DNA from: Burkholderia pseudomultivorans
Lineage (GTDB): Bacteria; Pseudomonadota; Gammaproteobacteria; Burkholderiales; Burkholderiaceae
Reading direction: 5' to 3'
DNA length: 64,000 nucleotides
NCBI RefSeq assembly: GCF_001718415.1
Contig: NZ_CP013378.1
Span: 1,550,001-1,614,000 of the forward strand
In this document: positions 44,105-52,325 of the stretch, in pieces
How positions within the stretch are numbered: the first letter of the stretch is position 1
Layout: the number at the start of each line of letters is the position of its first letter
Made by a program: the position numbers and the translations under genes
Notes under the pieces: generated by a model
The model's database searches: none
The model's input: the letters and a program-made list of their open reading frames with translations, nothing else
What the model was told of the DNA's origin: nothing

Positions 44105-45483
44105 TGGCCGACAACAAGGAAGTCTCCACGACAGGTCTCACCGGCTGGATCGACCAGCGCTTCCCGCTCACGACTACCTGGAAGAAGCACGTTTCCGAGT
44201 ACTACGCGCCGAAGAACTTCAACTTCTGGTACTTCTTCGGCTCGCTCGCGCTGCTGGTGCTCGTCAACCAGATCGTCACCGGCATCTTCCTGACGATGAA
44301 CTACAAGCCCGACTCGACGCTCGCGTTCGCGTCGGTCGAGTACATCATGCGCGAAGTGCCGTGGGGCTGGCTGATCCGCTACATGCACTCGACGGGCGCG
44401 TCGATGTTCTTCGTCGTCGTGTATCTGCACATGTTCCGCGGGCTGCTGTACGGCTCGTACCGCAAGCCGCGCGAGCTCGTGTGGATCTTCGGCTGCGCGA
44501 TCTTCCTGTGCCTGATGGCCGAGGCGTTCTTCGGCTACCTGCTGCCGTGGGGCCAGATGTCGTTCTGGGGTGCGCAGGTGATCGTCAACCTGTTCTCGGC
44601 GATCCCGTTCGTCGGCCCGGACCTGTCGCTGTGGATTCGCGGCGACTACGTGGTGTCCGACGTCACGCTGAACCGCTTCTTCGCCTTCCACGTGATCGCG
44701 ATTCCGCTCGTGCTGGTCGGCCTCGTGATCGCGCACCTCGTCGCACTGCACGAGGTGGGGTCGAACAACCCGGACGGCATCGAGATCAAGGCGAAGAAGG
44801 ACGCCAACGGCGTGCCGCTCGACGGCATCCCGTTCCATCCGTACTACTCGGTGCACGACTTCCTCGGCGTCTGCGTGTTCCTGATCGTGTTCGCGGTGAT
44901 CGTGTTCTTCGCGCCGGAGATGGGCGGCTACTTCCTGGAGGCGAACAACTTCGTGCCGGCGAACCCGCTGCAGACGCCGCCCGAGATCGCGCCGGTGTGG
45001 TACTTCACCGCGTTCTACGCGATGCTGCGCGCGACCACCGACCCGTTCAAGATCGTGCTGATGATCGTGATCGCGCTGCTCGGCGTGCTTGCGCTGATCC
45101 GTGCGCGCGGCAAGTGGAAGATCGGACTGCCGGTGCTGGCCGCCGCGATCGTCGTGTTCATGTACCTGACGGAATCGAAGTTCTGGGGCGTCGTGGTGAT
45201 GGGCTCGGCGGTGATCACGCTGTTCTTCCTGCCCTGGCTCGACCGCAGCCCGGTGAAGTCGATCCGCTATCGGCCGCTGTTCCACAAGGTGTTCCTCGGC
45301 ATCTTCGTCGCTGCGTTCCTGACCCTCGCGTTCCTCGGCACGCGGCCGCCATCGCCGGCCGCGACGCTGATCGCGCAGGGCTGCGCGCTGATCTACTTCG
45401 CGTTTTTCCTCGGCATGCCGGTCTGGACGCCGCTTGGCACGTTCAAGCAGCCGCCGGAACGGGTGCGCTTCAAGCCCCATTAA
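44104..45483 (+). CDS. petB: Ubiquinol-cytochrome c reductase cytochrome b PetB
   Basis: A 459-residue full-length cytochrome b with about eight core helices and an extended C-terminus. It has RYMHSTGASMFFVVVYLHMF and FHVIAIPLVLVGLVIAHLVALH with the haem-ligating histidines, GYLLPWGQMSFWGAQVI, and PEIAPVWYFTAFYAMLRA (the PEWY-type Qo motif region, here PVWY). It carries quinol oxidation and reduction sites of the bc1 complex in the inner membrane. It is translationally linked to petA. Confidence 0.96.
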   Translation: MADNKEVSTTGLTGWIDQRFPLTTTWKKHVSEYYAPKNFNFWYFFGSLALLVLVNQIVTGIFLTMNYKPDSTLAFASVEYIMREVPWGWLIRYMHSTGASMFFVVVYLHMFRGLLYGSYRKPRELVWIFGCAIFLCLMAEAFFGYLLPWGQMSFWGAQVIVNLFSAIPFVGPDLSLWIRGDYVVSDVTLNRFFAFHVIAIPLVLVGLVIAHLVALHEVGSNNPDGIEIKAKKDANGVPLDGIPFHPYYSVHDFLGVCVFLIVFAVIVFFAPEMGGYFLEANNFVPANPLQTPPEIAPVWYFTAFYAMLRATTDPFKIVLMIVIALLGVLALIRARGKWKIGLPVLAAAIVVFMYLTESKFWGVVVMGSAVITLFFLPWLDRSPVKSIRYRPLFHKVFLGIFVAAFLTLAFLGTRPPSPAATLIAQGCALIYFAFFLGMPVWTPLGTFKQPPERVRFKPH

Positions 45484-45504
45484 CGTGAGCGAGGAGAGAA
45501 CGAC

Positions 45505-46263
45505 ATGAAGAAACTGCTTTCGATGCTCGCGCTGATCGGGGCGACCGCGTGTGCGCTGCTGGCTGCGCCGGTGGCGTCGGCGGAGGGCAATTTTCCGCTC
45601 GACCGGGCGCCCGATAACACGGAAAATCTCGTTTCGCTTCAGCACGGCGCGCAATTGTTTGTAAACTATTGCCTGAACTGCCACAGCGCGAACCTGATGC
45701 GCTACAACCGTCTGACGGATCTGGGCATATCCCAGAAGGAGATCGAAAAGAATCTCCTGTTCACGACCGACAAGGTCGGCAACACGATGTCCGTCGCGAT
45801 GCGGCCCGAAGACGCGAAGAACTGGCTTGGCACGTCGCCGCCCGACCTGTCGGTCGAAGAGCGGGCGCGCGGCCGCGACTGGCTGTATACGTATCTGCGC
45901 AGCTTCTATCGCGACGATACGCGGCCGACCGGCTGGAACAACGCGGTGTTCGAGAACGTCGGCATGCCCCATGTACTGTGGCAGCTGCAGGGGCAGCGCA
46001 CCGCCAAATTCGAAGAAAAGACGGACGAGGAGACGGGCGAGAAGGTCCGTACGCTCGTCGGCTTCCAGCAGGTCACGCCGGGGACGCTGTCCGCGGTGGA
46101 TTATGATGCTGCCGTTGCCGACCTGGTGGCGTACATGACATGGATGTCCGAGCCGGCCCAGCAGACCCGCAAACGCCTCGGCGTATGGGTGCTGATCTTT
46201 CTCGGCGTCCTGACTTTCCTGGCCTGGCGGCTGAATGCCGCGTACTGGAAAGATATCAAGTAA
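45505..46263 (+). CDS. petC: Ubiquinol-cytochrome c reductase cytochrome c1 PetC
   Basis: A 252-residue protein. A signal peptide (MKKLLSMLALIGATACALL, cleavage near ASA) is followed by one covalent haem site CLNCHSANLMRYN. Then come PPDLSVEERARGRDWLYTYL and NVGMPHVLWQLQG with the axial Met. A C-terminal anchor helix (VWVLIFLGVLTFLAWRLNAAYW) ends the protein. It passes electrons to periplasmic cytochrome c. It completes petABC and is followed by a hairpin with six T. Confidence 0.96.
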   Translation: MKKLLSMLALIGATACALLAAPVASAEGNFPLDRAPDNTENLVSLQHGAQLFVNYCLNCHSANLMRYNRLTDLGISQKEIEKNLLFTTDKVGNTMSVAMRPEDAKNWLGTSPPDLSVEERARGRDWLYTYLRSFYRDDTRPTGWNNAVFENVGMPHVLWQLQGQRTAKFEEKTDEETGEKVRTLVGFQQVTPGTLSAVDYDAAVADLVAYMTWMSEPAQQTRKRLGVWVLIFLGVLTFLAWRLNAAYWKDIK

Positions 46264-46281
46264 TCACGCCTGACCGGCGTG

Positions 46282-46342
46282 GGGCCGGCGCAACGTGGAG
46301 CCTGCGAAAGGGTTTCGCCGCGCGCCGGCCCTCGGCTTTTTT
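46282..46342 (+). terminator. Hairpin with T run between petC and sspA
   Basis: GGGCCGGCG (46282-46290) pairs perfectly with CGCCGGCCC (46323-46331). TTTTTT follows shortly after (46337-46342). The loop is 32 bases, longer than usual. The T run ends only 14 bases before the sspA ATG, so it could terminate petABC or attenuate sspA. Confidence 0.5.
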
Positions 46343-46356
46343 GAGGAAACGCAAAC

Positions 46357-46968
46357 ATGATGGTTCTGTATTCCGGCACAACTTGCCCGTTCTCCCAGCG
46401 TTGCCGGCTGGTGCTGTTCGAGAAGGGCATGGACTTCGAAATCCGTGACGTCGACCTGTTCAACAAGCCGGAAGACATTTCGGTGATGAACCCGTACGGT
46501 CAGGTGCCGATTCTGGTCGAGCGCGACCTGATCCTGTACGAATCGAACATCATCAACGAGTACATCGACGAGCGCTTCCCGCATCCGCAGCTGATGCCGG
46601 CCGACCCGGTGCAGCGTGCACGTGCGCGCCTGTTCCTGCTCAACTTCGAGAAGGAGCTGTTCGTCCACGTCAGCACGCTCGAGAACGAGAAGGGCAAGGC
46701 AGCGGAGAAGAACCACGAGAAGGCGCGCCTCGCGATCCGCGATCGCCTGACGCAGCTCGCGCCGATCTTCGTGAAGAACAAGTACATGCTCGGCGAAGAG
46801 TTCTCGATGCTCGACGTCGCGATCGCGCCGCTGCTGTGGCGTCTGGATCACTACGGGATCGAGCTGTCGAAGAACGCCGCGCCGCTGATGAAGTATGCCG
46901 AGCGGATCTTCAGCCGTCCGGCGTATATCGAAGCACTGACGCCGTCCGAAAAGGTCATGCGTCGTTGA
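46357..46968 (+). CDS. sspA: Stringent starvation protein A (glutathione S-transferase fold)
   Basis: A 203-residue protein with a GST fold. It has LYSGTTCPFSQRCRLVLFEKGMDF at the thioredoxin-like N-terminus split around residue 10, NPYGQVPILVERDLILYES, IINEYIDERFPHPQLMP and EFSMLDVAIAPLLWRLDHY. SspA binds RNA polymerase and modulates stress and virulence genes; most members lack GST activity. The pairing with sspB is the classic order. The ATG follows TTGAGGAAACGC. Confidence 0.93.
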   Translation: MMVLYSGTTCPFSQRCRLVLFEKGMDFEIRDVDLFNKPEDISVMNPYGQVPILVERDLILYESNIINEYIDERFPHPQLMPADPVQRARARLFLLNFEKELFVHVSTLENEKGKAAEKNHEKARLAIRDRLTQLAPIFVKNKYMLGEEFSMLDVAIAPLLWRLDHYGIELSKNAAPLMKYAERIFSRPAYIEALTPSEKVMRR

Positions 46969-47039
46969 TGATGCAATGAAGGCATGACGGAGCGGGCGAT
47001 GCGGCTGGCCGCGCGCCCGCTCCGGGTTCGAGGATTGTG

Positions 47040-47558
47040 ATGCAAGAGATTTCAACGAAGCCTTATTTGCTGCGTGCGCTGTACGAGTGGTGCACCGATA
47101 ACGGTTACACGCCGCATATCGCGGTGAGGGTCGACAACTCGACGCGTGTGCCGCGTCAGTTCGTGCGTGACGGCGAGATCGTGCTCAACATCAGCTTCGA
47201 GGCGACGAGCCAGCTGCAGATGGGCAACGAGTGGATCGAGTTCACCGCGCGGTTTTCCGGCAAGGCGCACAAGATCGAGATTCCCGTGGCCAACGTGCTC
47301 GCGATCTATGCGCGCGAGAACGGGCAGGGGATGGCGTTCCAGGTCGATGCGGTGGCGGGCGAGGGCGAGGATTCGGGCGCGTTCGACGACGCGGACGAAA
47401 CGCCGGGCGACGAGCCGGGCGCGCCGGCGGCGGGCTTGACGCCGGTCGCCGACAGCGGCGCGAACGAGGAGCCTTCGGAAGGCGCCGACGAGCCGCCGAA
47501 AACCGACGGCGATGGTTCGAAAGGCGGCAGCAGACCTCGCCTCAAGATCGTGAAATGA
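47040..47558 (+). CDS. sspB: ClpXP adaptor SspB
   Basis: A 172-residue protein. The folded domain is at residues 1-105 (KPYLLRALYEWCTDNGYTPH, RDGEIVLNISFEATSQLQMG, WIEFTARFSGKAHKIEIPV, ILAIYARENGQGMAF-like). An acidic Gly/Pro-rich linker follows, with a short basic end RPRLKIVK. This end matches the ClpX-binding tail of SspB. It delivers ssrA-tagged proteins to ClpXP. The ATG at 47040 is chosen over the GTG one codon earlier. Confidence 0.94.
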   Translation: MQEISTKPYLLRALYEWCTDNGYTPHIAVRVDNSTRVPRQFVRDGEIVLNISFEATSQLQMGNEWIEFTARFSGKAHKIEIPVANVLAIYARENGQGMAFQVDAVAGEGEDSGAFDDADETPGDEPGAPAAGLTPVADSGANEEPSEGADEPPKTDGDGSKGGSRPRLKIVK

Positions 47559-47560
47559 GG

Positions 47561-47566
47561 TAGAAT
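47561..47566 (+). promoter_or_regulatory. Probable -10 element (TAGAAT) of tRNA-Thr
   Basis: TAGAAT lies just after the sspB stop and ends 11 bases before the mature tRNA 5' end. That spacing suits a tRNA promoter. No strong -35 is visible inside the end of sspB. Confidence 0.4.
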
Positions 47567-47577
47567 CTCACGCTTAC

Positions 47578-47653
<76 letters not shown>

Positions 47654-47686
47654 TATCTCTTTCCGAGGGCAATCCTCGGGAATCGG

Positions 47687-47723
47687 AAACCCGTGATAGC
47701 TTCAACGGTTCACGGGTTTTTTT
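47687..47723 (+). terminator. Rho-independent terminator after tRNA-Thr
   Basis: AAACCCGTGA (47687-47696) pairs with TCACGGGTTT (47710-47719) and is followed by more T. The loop is 13 bases. It lies 34 bases after the tRNA CCA end. Confidence 0.88.
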
Positions 47724-48042
47724 ACGCCCGAAGCGCTCGGCGTCATGTGCCGGCGCGGCGATGGGCCTCGCTCCGATCCGCTTCGGGCTTCGAGCAGGTG
47801 GATTGCTTCCCTTCCCGTCGGTATCGGTAGACGGATCGAATAAATTGCCTGCGAAAAGGCTGACGGTGAACGAGGAGCCTTCGCTCGACAGCGTTCGAAC
47901 TATCGACGCGAAAGACGGTGTTTTATGGAGCTGGGGTCTCGCAGGCTTGCGAGATACGACGGTGTGAAGCGGGAGGTTTTCGAGAACCCCTGCGATCGCG
48001 CCTGATGCTGCAACGAGTGACTGTCGGTGCGGGAGCGGTGAA
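47724..48042. other. Intergenic stretch after tRNA-Thr without a recognisable gene
   Basis: About 320 bases between the tRNA terminator and the secreted protein at 48043. Open frames here are short and lack a credible start or family character. It presumably carries the promoter of the following gene, but no clear -35/-10 pair was found. No copy of the tRNA 3' end was noticed. Confidence 0.5.
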
Positions 48043-48690
48043 ATGAAAGAGCGTGTCATCGGGGTATTGCTGTTTTCCGTTGCTGCCGGCATGAGTCACG
48101 CGCAGACGCAGCCGGACGGAAACCCGCCCAATTCGAACGAAAGAGCCGCGGCGATTCAGCGTGCGTTCAATCCGACCGCGCGTATCGACGAATACAAGAC
48201 ACGCATCGATTTCGACCGGAAATTTGCGGCTGACGACGGCCGAATGATTGTCGCGTTCGACTGGAGCACGCTCGCGACGGCGCAAGTCCCCGGCCTGCAG
48301 TCGTTGAAGATCGAGCACGCGGAACAGTACGTCAACGAAACCGGACCGCTCAAAACGATCCGCGAATATGTTTTCAACGGCGATTTCGATGGCGCGCGCG
48401 TGTCGATCACGATTGCTCAGGGCCGCGACCGCTTCGCCGCCGCGGACTATTTCTTCCACGAGACAACCTCGTCGTCGACAGCTCGGGTTCCATTCGAGAC
48501 GGGCCCTGCTGGTCTCGGAAGCGTATCGGTCCAGAGCGTCGCCGGCAGGCCAGGGCGGGGATTCGTATGGATCTACAAGAACCTGTGCTTCGTCGTGTCG
48601 AGCGCTTCGGCCGATGCGGCACGAGATCTCGGGCAACGCTTGCAGGCGCTCGCGGAGGCTCATACGGTGAACGCCGATGGCACGTCTTGA
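48043..48690 (+). CDS. Secreted protein of unknown function
   Basis: A 215-residue protein with a signal peptide (MKERVIGVLLFSVAAGMSHA, cleavage before Q21), so it is probably periplasmic. The mature part contains ARIDEYKTRIDFDRKFAADD, MIVAFDWSTL, IREYVFNGDFDGARVSITIA and GFVWIYKNLCFVV. I do not recognise the family. Codon use is less GC-biased than in the core genes around it. The next gene, 27 bases downstream, is a membrane protein, so the two may act together. Confidence 0.7.
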   Translation: MKERVIGVLLFSVAAGMSHAQTQPDGNPPNSNERAAAIQRAFNPTARIDEYKTRIDFDRKFAADDGRMIVAFDWSTLATAQVPGLQSLKIEHAEQYVNETGPLKTIREYVFNGDFDGARVSITIAQGRDRFAAADYFFHETTSSSTARVPFETGPAGLGSVSVQSVAGRPGRGFVWIYKNLCFVVSSASADAARDLGQRLQALAEAHTVNADGTS

Positions 48691-48717
48691 GCGCCGAACC
48701 GGAAGAGGGACATCGAC

Positions 48718-49587
48718 ATGAAAAACCACAAGAACGACTACCGGGTCCTGTTGCCGGAGTGGAACCAGGCGGATCCGTATTTCAACCGGTTCCCCGGCAA
48801 ACTGGCGAGAACACGGCAGGGCGTCACGCCGCCGTGGCGCGTGGCAAGCGACGACAAGCGGCGGCCTGTCCACGAGATGGCCAGCACCTGCGATTCCCTT
48901 TTGAACATTTATCCGAATGCGATCGAGATTGGTACGCCGATGGGTGCCGGCGGGAAAGCGGTGTTTCTGATACTCGGCACGCTGGTTGGACTATTTTGCA
49001 CGTTGGGTGTGGGCTTCGTCGCAGCGCTGACTTTGCAGGAAGTCCCTGTCCTCGGCTTGTTCATATCCGCTGCCACCGTGCTGTTCCTTTTGTTTGCAGT
49101 GTTCTGCCTTCGGGCGGCACTTTTTTCTCCCCGAGATCTCCCCGTCCTTTTCAATCGGAAGGATCGCAGCGTGAGCTTCATTCCTTATGTAACGCCCTCG
49201 TTCTGGCGATTCTGGGAGAAAGGGGGAGCAGGCGCTGTGCGCACACGCGCGTGGGACGACGTGAAGGTTCGCTCCTACAAATGGACGCAACTGACGGGCG
49301 CTGCGGCCCGCGAATCGTATTTCCTGTCGCTGTTATGGGGCGACGTCGATAATCCGCGCTCGTGCGCGGAGATCGTCAATATCGGCTACACCGGGTGGTG
49401 GGAGGACGCAATGCTTTGGCGGCTGTATGAGCATATCCGGCGCTACATGGAGGAGGACGGGCCGCCGATTCCGCATGGAGAAGGATTACGTCGGACCGGT
49501 ACCGGCAAACTGCCCGCCTTCCCTGCGGCGATCATTGCTGCAGCCGGCGGCGAGACGCCCACGGGGGAGCAGGTTACCGGCGTTTGA
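48718..49587 (+). CDS. Two-helix membrane protein resembling DUF6708
   Basis: A 289-residue protein. The N-terminus is polar (YRVLLPEWNQADPYFNRFPG), then two adjacent helices follow (GKAVFLILGTLVGLFCTLGV; VLGLFISAATVLFLLFAVF). A C-terminal soluble part has LPVLFNRKDRSVSFI, AWDDVKV and IRRYMEEDGPP. This layout resembles DUF6708 proteins, which in Burkholderia often sit beside type VI effector genes. That match is from memory and needs a profile search. The RBS is GAAGAGGGACATCGAC. It is probably in an operon with the gene upstream. Confidence 0.65.
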   Translation: MKNHKNDYRVLLPEWNQADPYFNRFPGKLARTRQGVTPPWRVASDDKRRPVHEMASTCDSLLNIYPNAIEIGTPMGAGGKAVFLILGTLVGLFCTLGVGFVAALTLQEVPVLGLFISAATVLFLLFAVFCLRAALFSPRDLPVLFNRKDRSVSFIPYVTPSFWRFWEKGGAGAVRTRAWDDVKVRSYKWTQLTGAAARESYFLSLLWGDVDNPRSCAEIVNIGYTGWWEDAMLWRLYEHIRRYMEEDGPPIPHGEGLRRTGTGKLPAFPAAIIAAAGGETPTGEQVTGV

Positions 49588-49673
49588 TGCGCTGAAGAGA
49601 GCGGTTTCCCGGTTCCGCTTTGGTACCGTTTAGCCGCACTTTTTACACAGCGCCGTTAACCGAATTTCGCGGT

Positions 49674-50045
49674 TTAATTGACGCTGCCTGACGACGCTTC
49701 AATCGCCTCCGTTTCCCACTTCCCCCGCCGCGTCGCCTCCGCGAGCATTCCCAAGGTCAACGGTACTCGCGCCGGCCGACGGTGCCGCTTCGAGAACAGC
49801 CCGACCAAAGACGACAGCAGTTCCTGGCCCTCCGGGCCGAAATATCGCCGGTACGGGAAGTCCTTGGCATCGACGTTGAACGCCTCGGCTCACTTATCGA
49901 TGAATTCGACCGCATCGAGGCCCGTAACGCCGAGGTCTTGCTCCAGCCGCGACGCTGGCTGCAGGTCCAATTTCCCGCCGAACAGCGGCCGGCCAAGTTC
50001 CGCGCGCGTGAAGGCTTCCAGCCGTTCCCAGATATCGTCTTTCAT
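49674..50045 (-). pseudogene. DUF1493-like gene interrupted by one in-frame stop
   Basis: Reading from the ATG at 50045, the product begins MKDDIWERLEAFTRAELG and continues RLEQDLGVTGLDAVEFIDK, typical of DUF1493 (acyl-carrier-like small proteins). Codon 52 is TGA (49890-49892). The same frame then runs on for 71 residues (AEAFNVDAKDFPYRRYFGPE, then a family-like tail) to TAA at 49674. The total length, 122 sense codons, fits the family. TGA is one base from TGG. It therefore looks like a recent nonsense mutation. It sits three bases downstream of the STM2901-like fragment. Confidence 0.7.
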
Positions 50046-50048
50046 AGC

Positions 50049-50306
50049 TCAGAGCAGCCGGTCTTCGGGCTTGACGAGGTGGTTATACGTCACCACGGTA
50101 TTACGCATGATCATGAACGCGTCGCTGGCCAGAAACACCTCACCCACGACCGGAATGGTCCGCCCGATCCATGCCCCCAGTCGGCGCGTGAAGGCGATCC
50201 GAATACCGTCATGCACTTTTCTCCTTTTGGCGGGGGGGCGCTGCTCTCTCAGCGTGTGCCAAAGTCCCGGCGAAGGAGATACTACAGTATCGGCTTGGAT
50301 CGTCAC
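50049..50306 (-). pseudogene. C-terminal fragment of an STM2901-like protein
   Basis: An 85-codon frame from a GTG. Its last 58 or so residues (RRKVHDGIRIAFTRRLGAWI, GRTIPVVGEVFLASDAFMIM, RNTVVTYNHLVKPEDRLL) look like the C-terminal half of STM2901-type proteins, which commonly sit just before a DUF1493 gene. The first 27 residues do not resemble the family and no good RBS precedes the GTG. The N-terminal half appears lost. With the broken DUF1493 gene it forms a decayed two-gene unit. Confidence 0.5.
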
Positions 50307-50400
50307 TTACAGGGGCAGGAGATGGCGGCCAGCGCTGCTTCCCGGCTCTCAACACCGGCACAGATCATTGCGGCAGTCGGCGGCGCGACGCTCGCAGTAG

Positions 50401-50610
50401 AGCCGGGCACCGGCGCTCGCCGCGCACAAGGACGCCGCGCACGGCTATAACCGCCCCGGCGCGGTAAAGACGAAGACCTATCGTCTGTTCGCCGGCGGCA
50501 AAGCGGAATGGACCTGTTACTTCGCGCCGGTCACCGACGCGCAATATGCCGAGACGCAAAACTACACGGTCGAGCGCGCGCTGTCGGAGACGGCGAAGGC
50601 GCTGCATTGA
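50401..50610 (+). pseudogene. Coding fragment of unknown origin
   Basis: A 69-codon stretch is open from a TAG at 50398 to a TGA at 50608. It has no start codon in a sensible place, but its product looks protein-like: KDAAHGYNRPGAVKTKTYRL, FAGGKAEWTCYFAPVTDAQY, then VERALSETAKALH. Another frame just upstream (about 50320-50410, TPAQIIAAVGGATLAVEPGT) may be the earlier part of the same gene after a frameshift. I do not recognise the family. Confidence 0.4.
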
Positions 50611-51149
50611 TTTCCGTTTCGCGCGCCTTCCAATACACGCACATTCAACTCCACGCCTGGCGATAGCGCGCCGTCGGCCGTGCGTCCTTATACCAACTGG
50701 ACCAACTTGGGCCCCGCGTGCGAAATCCCGCTCGCGTCACGCCTAATGTAAGCCATCGCACCCAGTGCGTCGTGCGCCCGACGCACAATGCTCCAGACAA
50801 ACGGGATCCCGCGTTCTCGACAGGAACCTGCCGCCACACGACTTTGAGTCGCGTTCGGCGCGGGTGTGTGAAGCGATGCACTGAAACCGAAGCGCGTCCG
50901 TTGCGCCGCATTGCTTCGCGCAAGCACGTATCGACGCGCCGCTTTCGCGTGGGGTGACGACGTCATGCACGGGAAAGCATCTACCCGACACTGCACCAGC
51001 CGGAACAGCGCGACGACGCCTGAACAGCGCTTCCGTTCAGTTCGCCAAATAACTTAGGAATCTTAACCGCCATGAAAACATCGTGATGAGTCGGCTGTCC
51101 GGTCCGAAAGCGGGCGATTGAAAACACGGTTGAATGAATAGGTTCCAAG
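50611..51149. other. Long non-coding gap before the polysaccharide locus
   Basis: About 540 bases with no supported gene. Open frames on both strands are short, without RBS or family character. A perfect inverted repeat GTGCGTCG (50765-50772) / CGACGCAC (50779-50786) with a six-base loop lies inside. The right end (51040-51149) is AT-richer (AACTTAGGAATCTTAACC) and probably holds the glycosyltransferase promoter. Confidence 0.5.
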
Positions 51150-52298
51150 ATGTCCACTGAAAGACTCGTTCACATTGCCGAAGCGTTTGGCGGAGGCGTG
51201 TTTTCGATGCTTGCCACGCTTTCCAACCAGGCCGCGGCGACCGGCATCGACGTGACGGTGCTGCATGCGATTCGACCGGAAACGCCGAGCGATTTCGCCA
51301 CGTTCTTTCATCCCGACGTGAAGCTCGTCTACGTCGACATGGTTCGCGAGGTCAATGCAAGAAAGGACTGGAGCAGCGTACGCGCACTGGTCGGACATCT
51401 GCGCGACTGCAAGCCGACGGTGATTCACCTTCATTCGTCGAAGGCCGGCGTGCTCGGGCGGATCGCGGCGAGGATCGCCGCGCCGAATGCGAAGGTGCTC
51501 TATTCGCCCCACGGGCTTTCGTTTCTGCGTCGCGATGTGTCGCGCGCCAAGCAGTTCGCGTACCTCAGTTTCGAGCGCATCGCGGCCCGCATGGGTGGAA
51601 CGGTGGTTGCCTGCTCGCGGAGCGAACTCGGCGAGATCAAGGAAAAGGTTCGCGCGAAATCGGCGGTTCTGGTGGAAAACGGCGTCGACGTGGTTGAAAT
51701 CCCGGCACGCCGGATGCACGGCGACGCAGGAATCACGATCGGGATGAGCGGGCGGGCGTCGTTCCAGAAAAACCACGAAGCATTCGTGCGTCTTGCCGAT
51801 GAACTGCACGGCCCGGACGTCAGGTTCCTGTGGATCGGCGGCAACGCCGACGAGGTTCCCGATCGTCGGGCGAGCCACGCCGTCGTGTGCAGCGGCTGGG
51901 TGACGCGCGCGCGCGCACTGGAGTTGACGTCCGGGCTGGACATCTACGTGCAGACGTCGCGCTGGGAAGGCATGCCGGTGGCGCTGATCGAGGCCCAGGT
52001 TGCGGGCATTCCCGCCGTGGTGACGGACGTCGTCGGCAACCGCGACGTGATCATTCACGGCGTGACCGGCTATATCGCGTCGAGCGACGAAGAGATGGCC
52101 GCCTATCTGGCCATGCTGCGGGACGACCGCCAGCTTCGCGAACAGATGGGCGCGGCAGCCCGGCAATTGGCGAGTTACCGATTCTCGATGAGCACGATCT
52201 TCCGGCAGTGGCTGTCGCTTTACGGACTGCGCACCGATCGACCGGCCACCGACGCGCCGGGCTTCAAGCGCGCCGCTCCATATCAAGCGATGCGCTAG
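51150..52298 (+). CDS. Glycosyltransferase, GT-B fold, family 4 type
   Basis: A 382-residue cytoplasmic glycosyltransferase. The N-terminal domain has LVHIAEAFGGGVFSMLATLS and VIHLHSSKAGVLGRIAARI with YSPHGLSFLRRD. The C-terminal donor-binding domain has TIGMSGRASFQKNHEAFVRL, FLWIGGNADEV and the EX7E-like SRWEGMPVALIEAQVAGIPA. It would add a sugar to a lipid-linked polysaccharide unit; donor and acceptor are unknown. The ATG at 51150 is preceded by AGGTTCCAAG, a weak site. It is followed 27 bases later by a second glycosyltransferase. Confidence 0.85.
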   Translation: MSTERLVHIAEAFGGGVFSMLATLSNQAAATGIDVTVLHAIRPETPSDFATFFHPDVKLVYVDMVREVNARKDWSSVRALVGHLRDCKPTVIHLHSSKAGVLGRIAARIAAPNAKVLYSPHGLSFLRRDVSRAKQFAYLSFERIAARMGGTVVACSRSELGEIKEKVRAKSAVLVENGVDVVEIPARRMHGDAGITIGMSGRASFQKNHEAFVRLADELHGPDVRFLWIGGNADEVPDRRASHAVVCSGWVTRARALELTSGLDIYVQTSRWEGMPVALIEAQVAGIPAVVTDVVGNRDVIIHGVTGYIASSDEEMAAYLAMLRDDRQLREQMGAAARQLASYRFSMSTIFRQWLSLYGLRTDRPATDAPGFKRAAPYQAMR

Positions 52299-52325
52299 TT
52301 CCGATTCCGATATCCGATCGTCGAT

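Noticed and set aside
49678..50450. Long + strand frames across the DUF1493/STM2901-like region
   Set aside because: Their products have no protein-like pattern, whereas the minus strand shows clear family sequence in the expected order.
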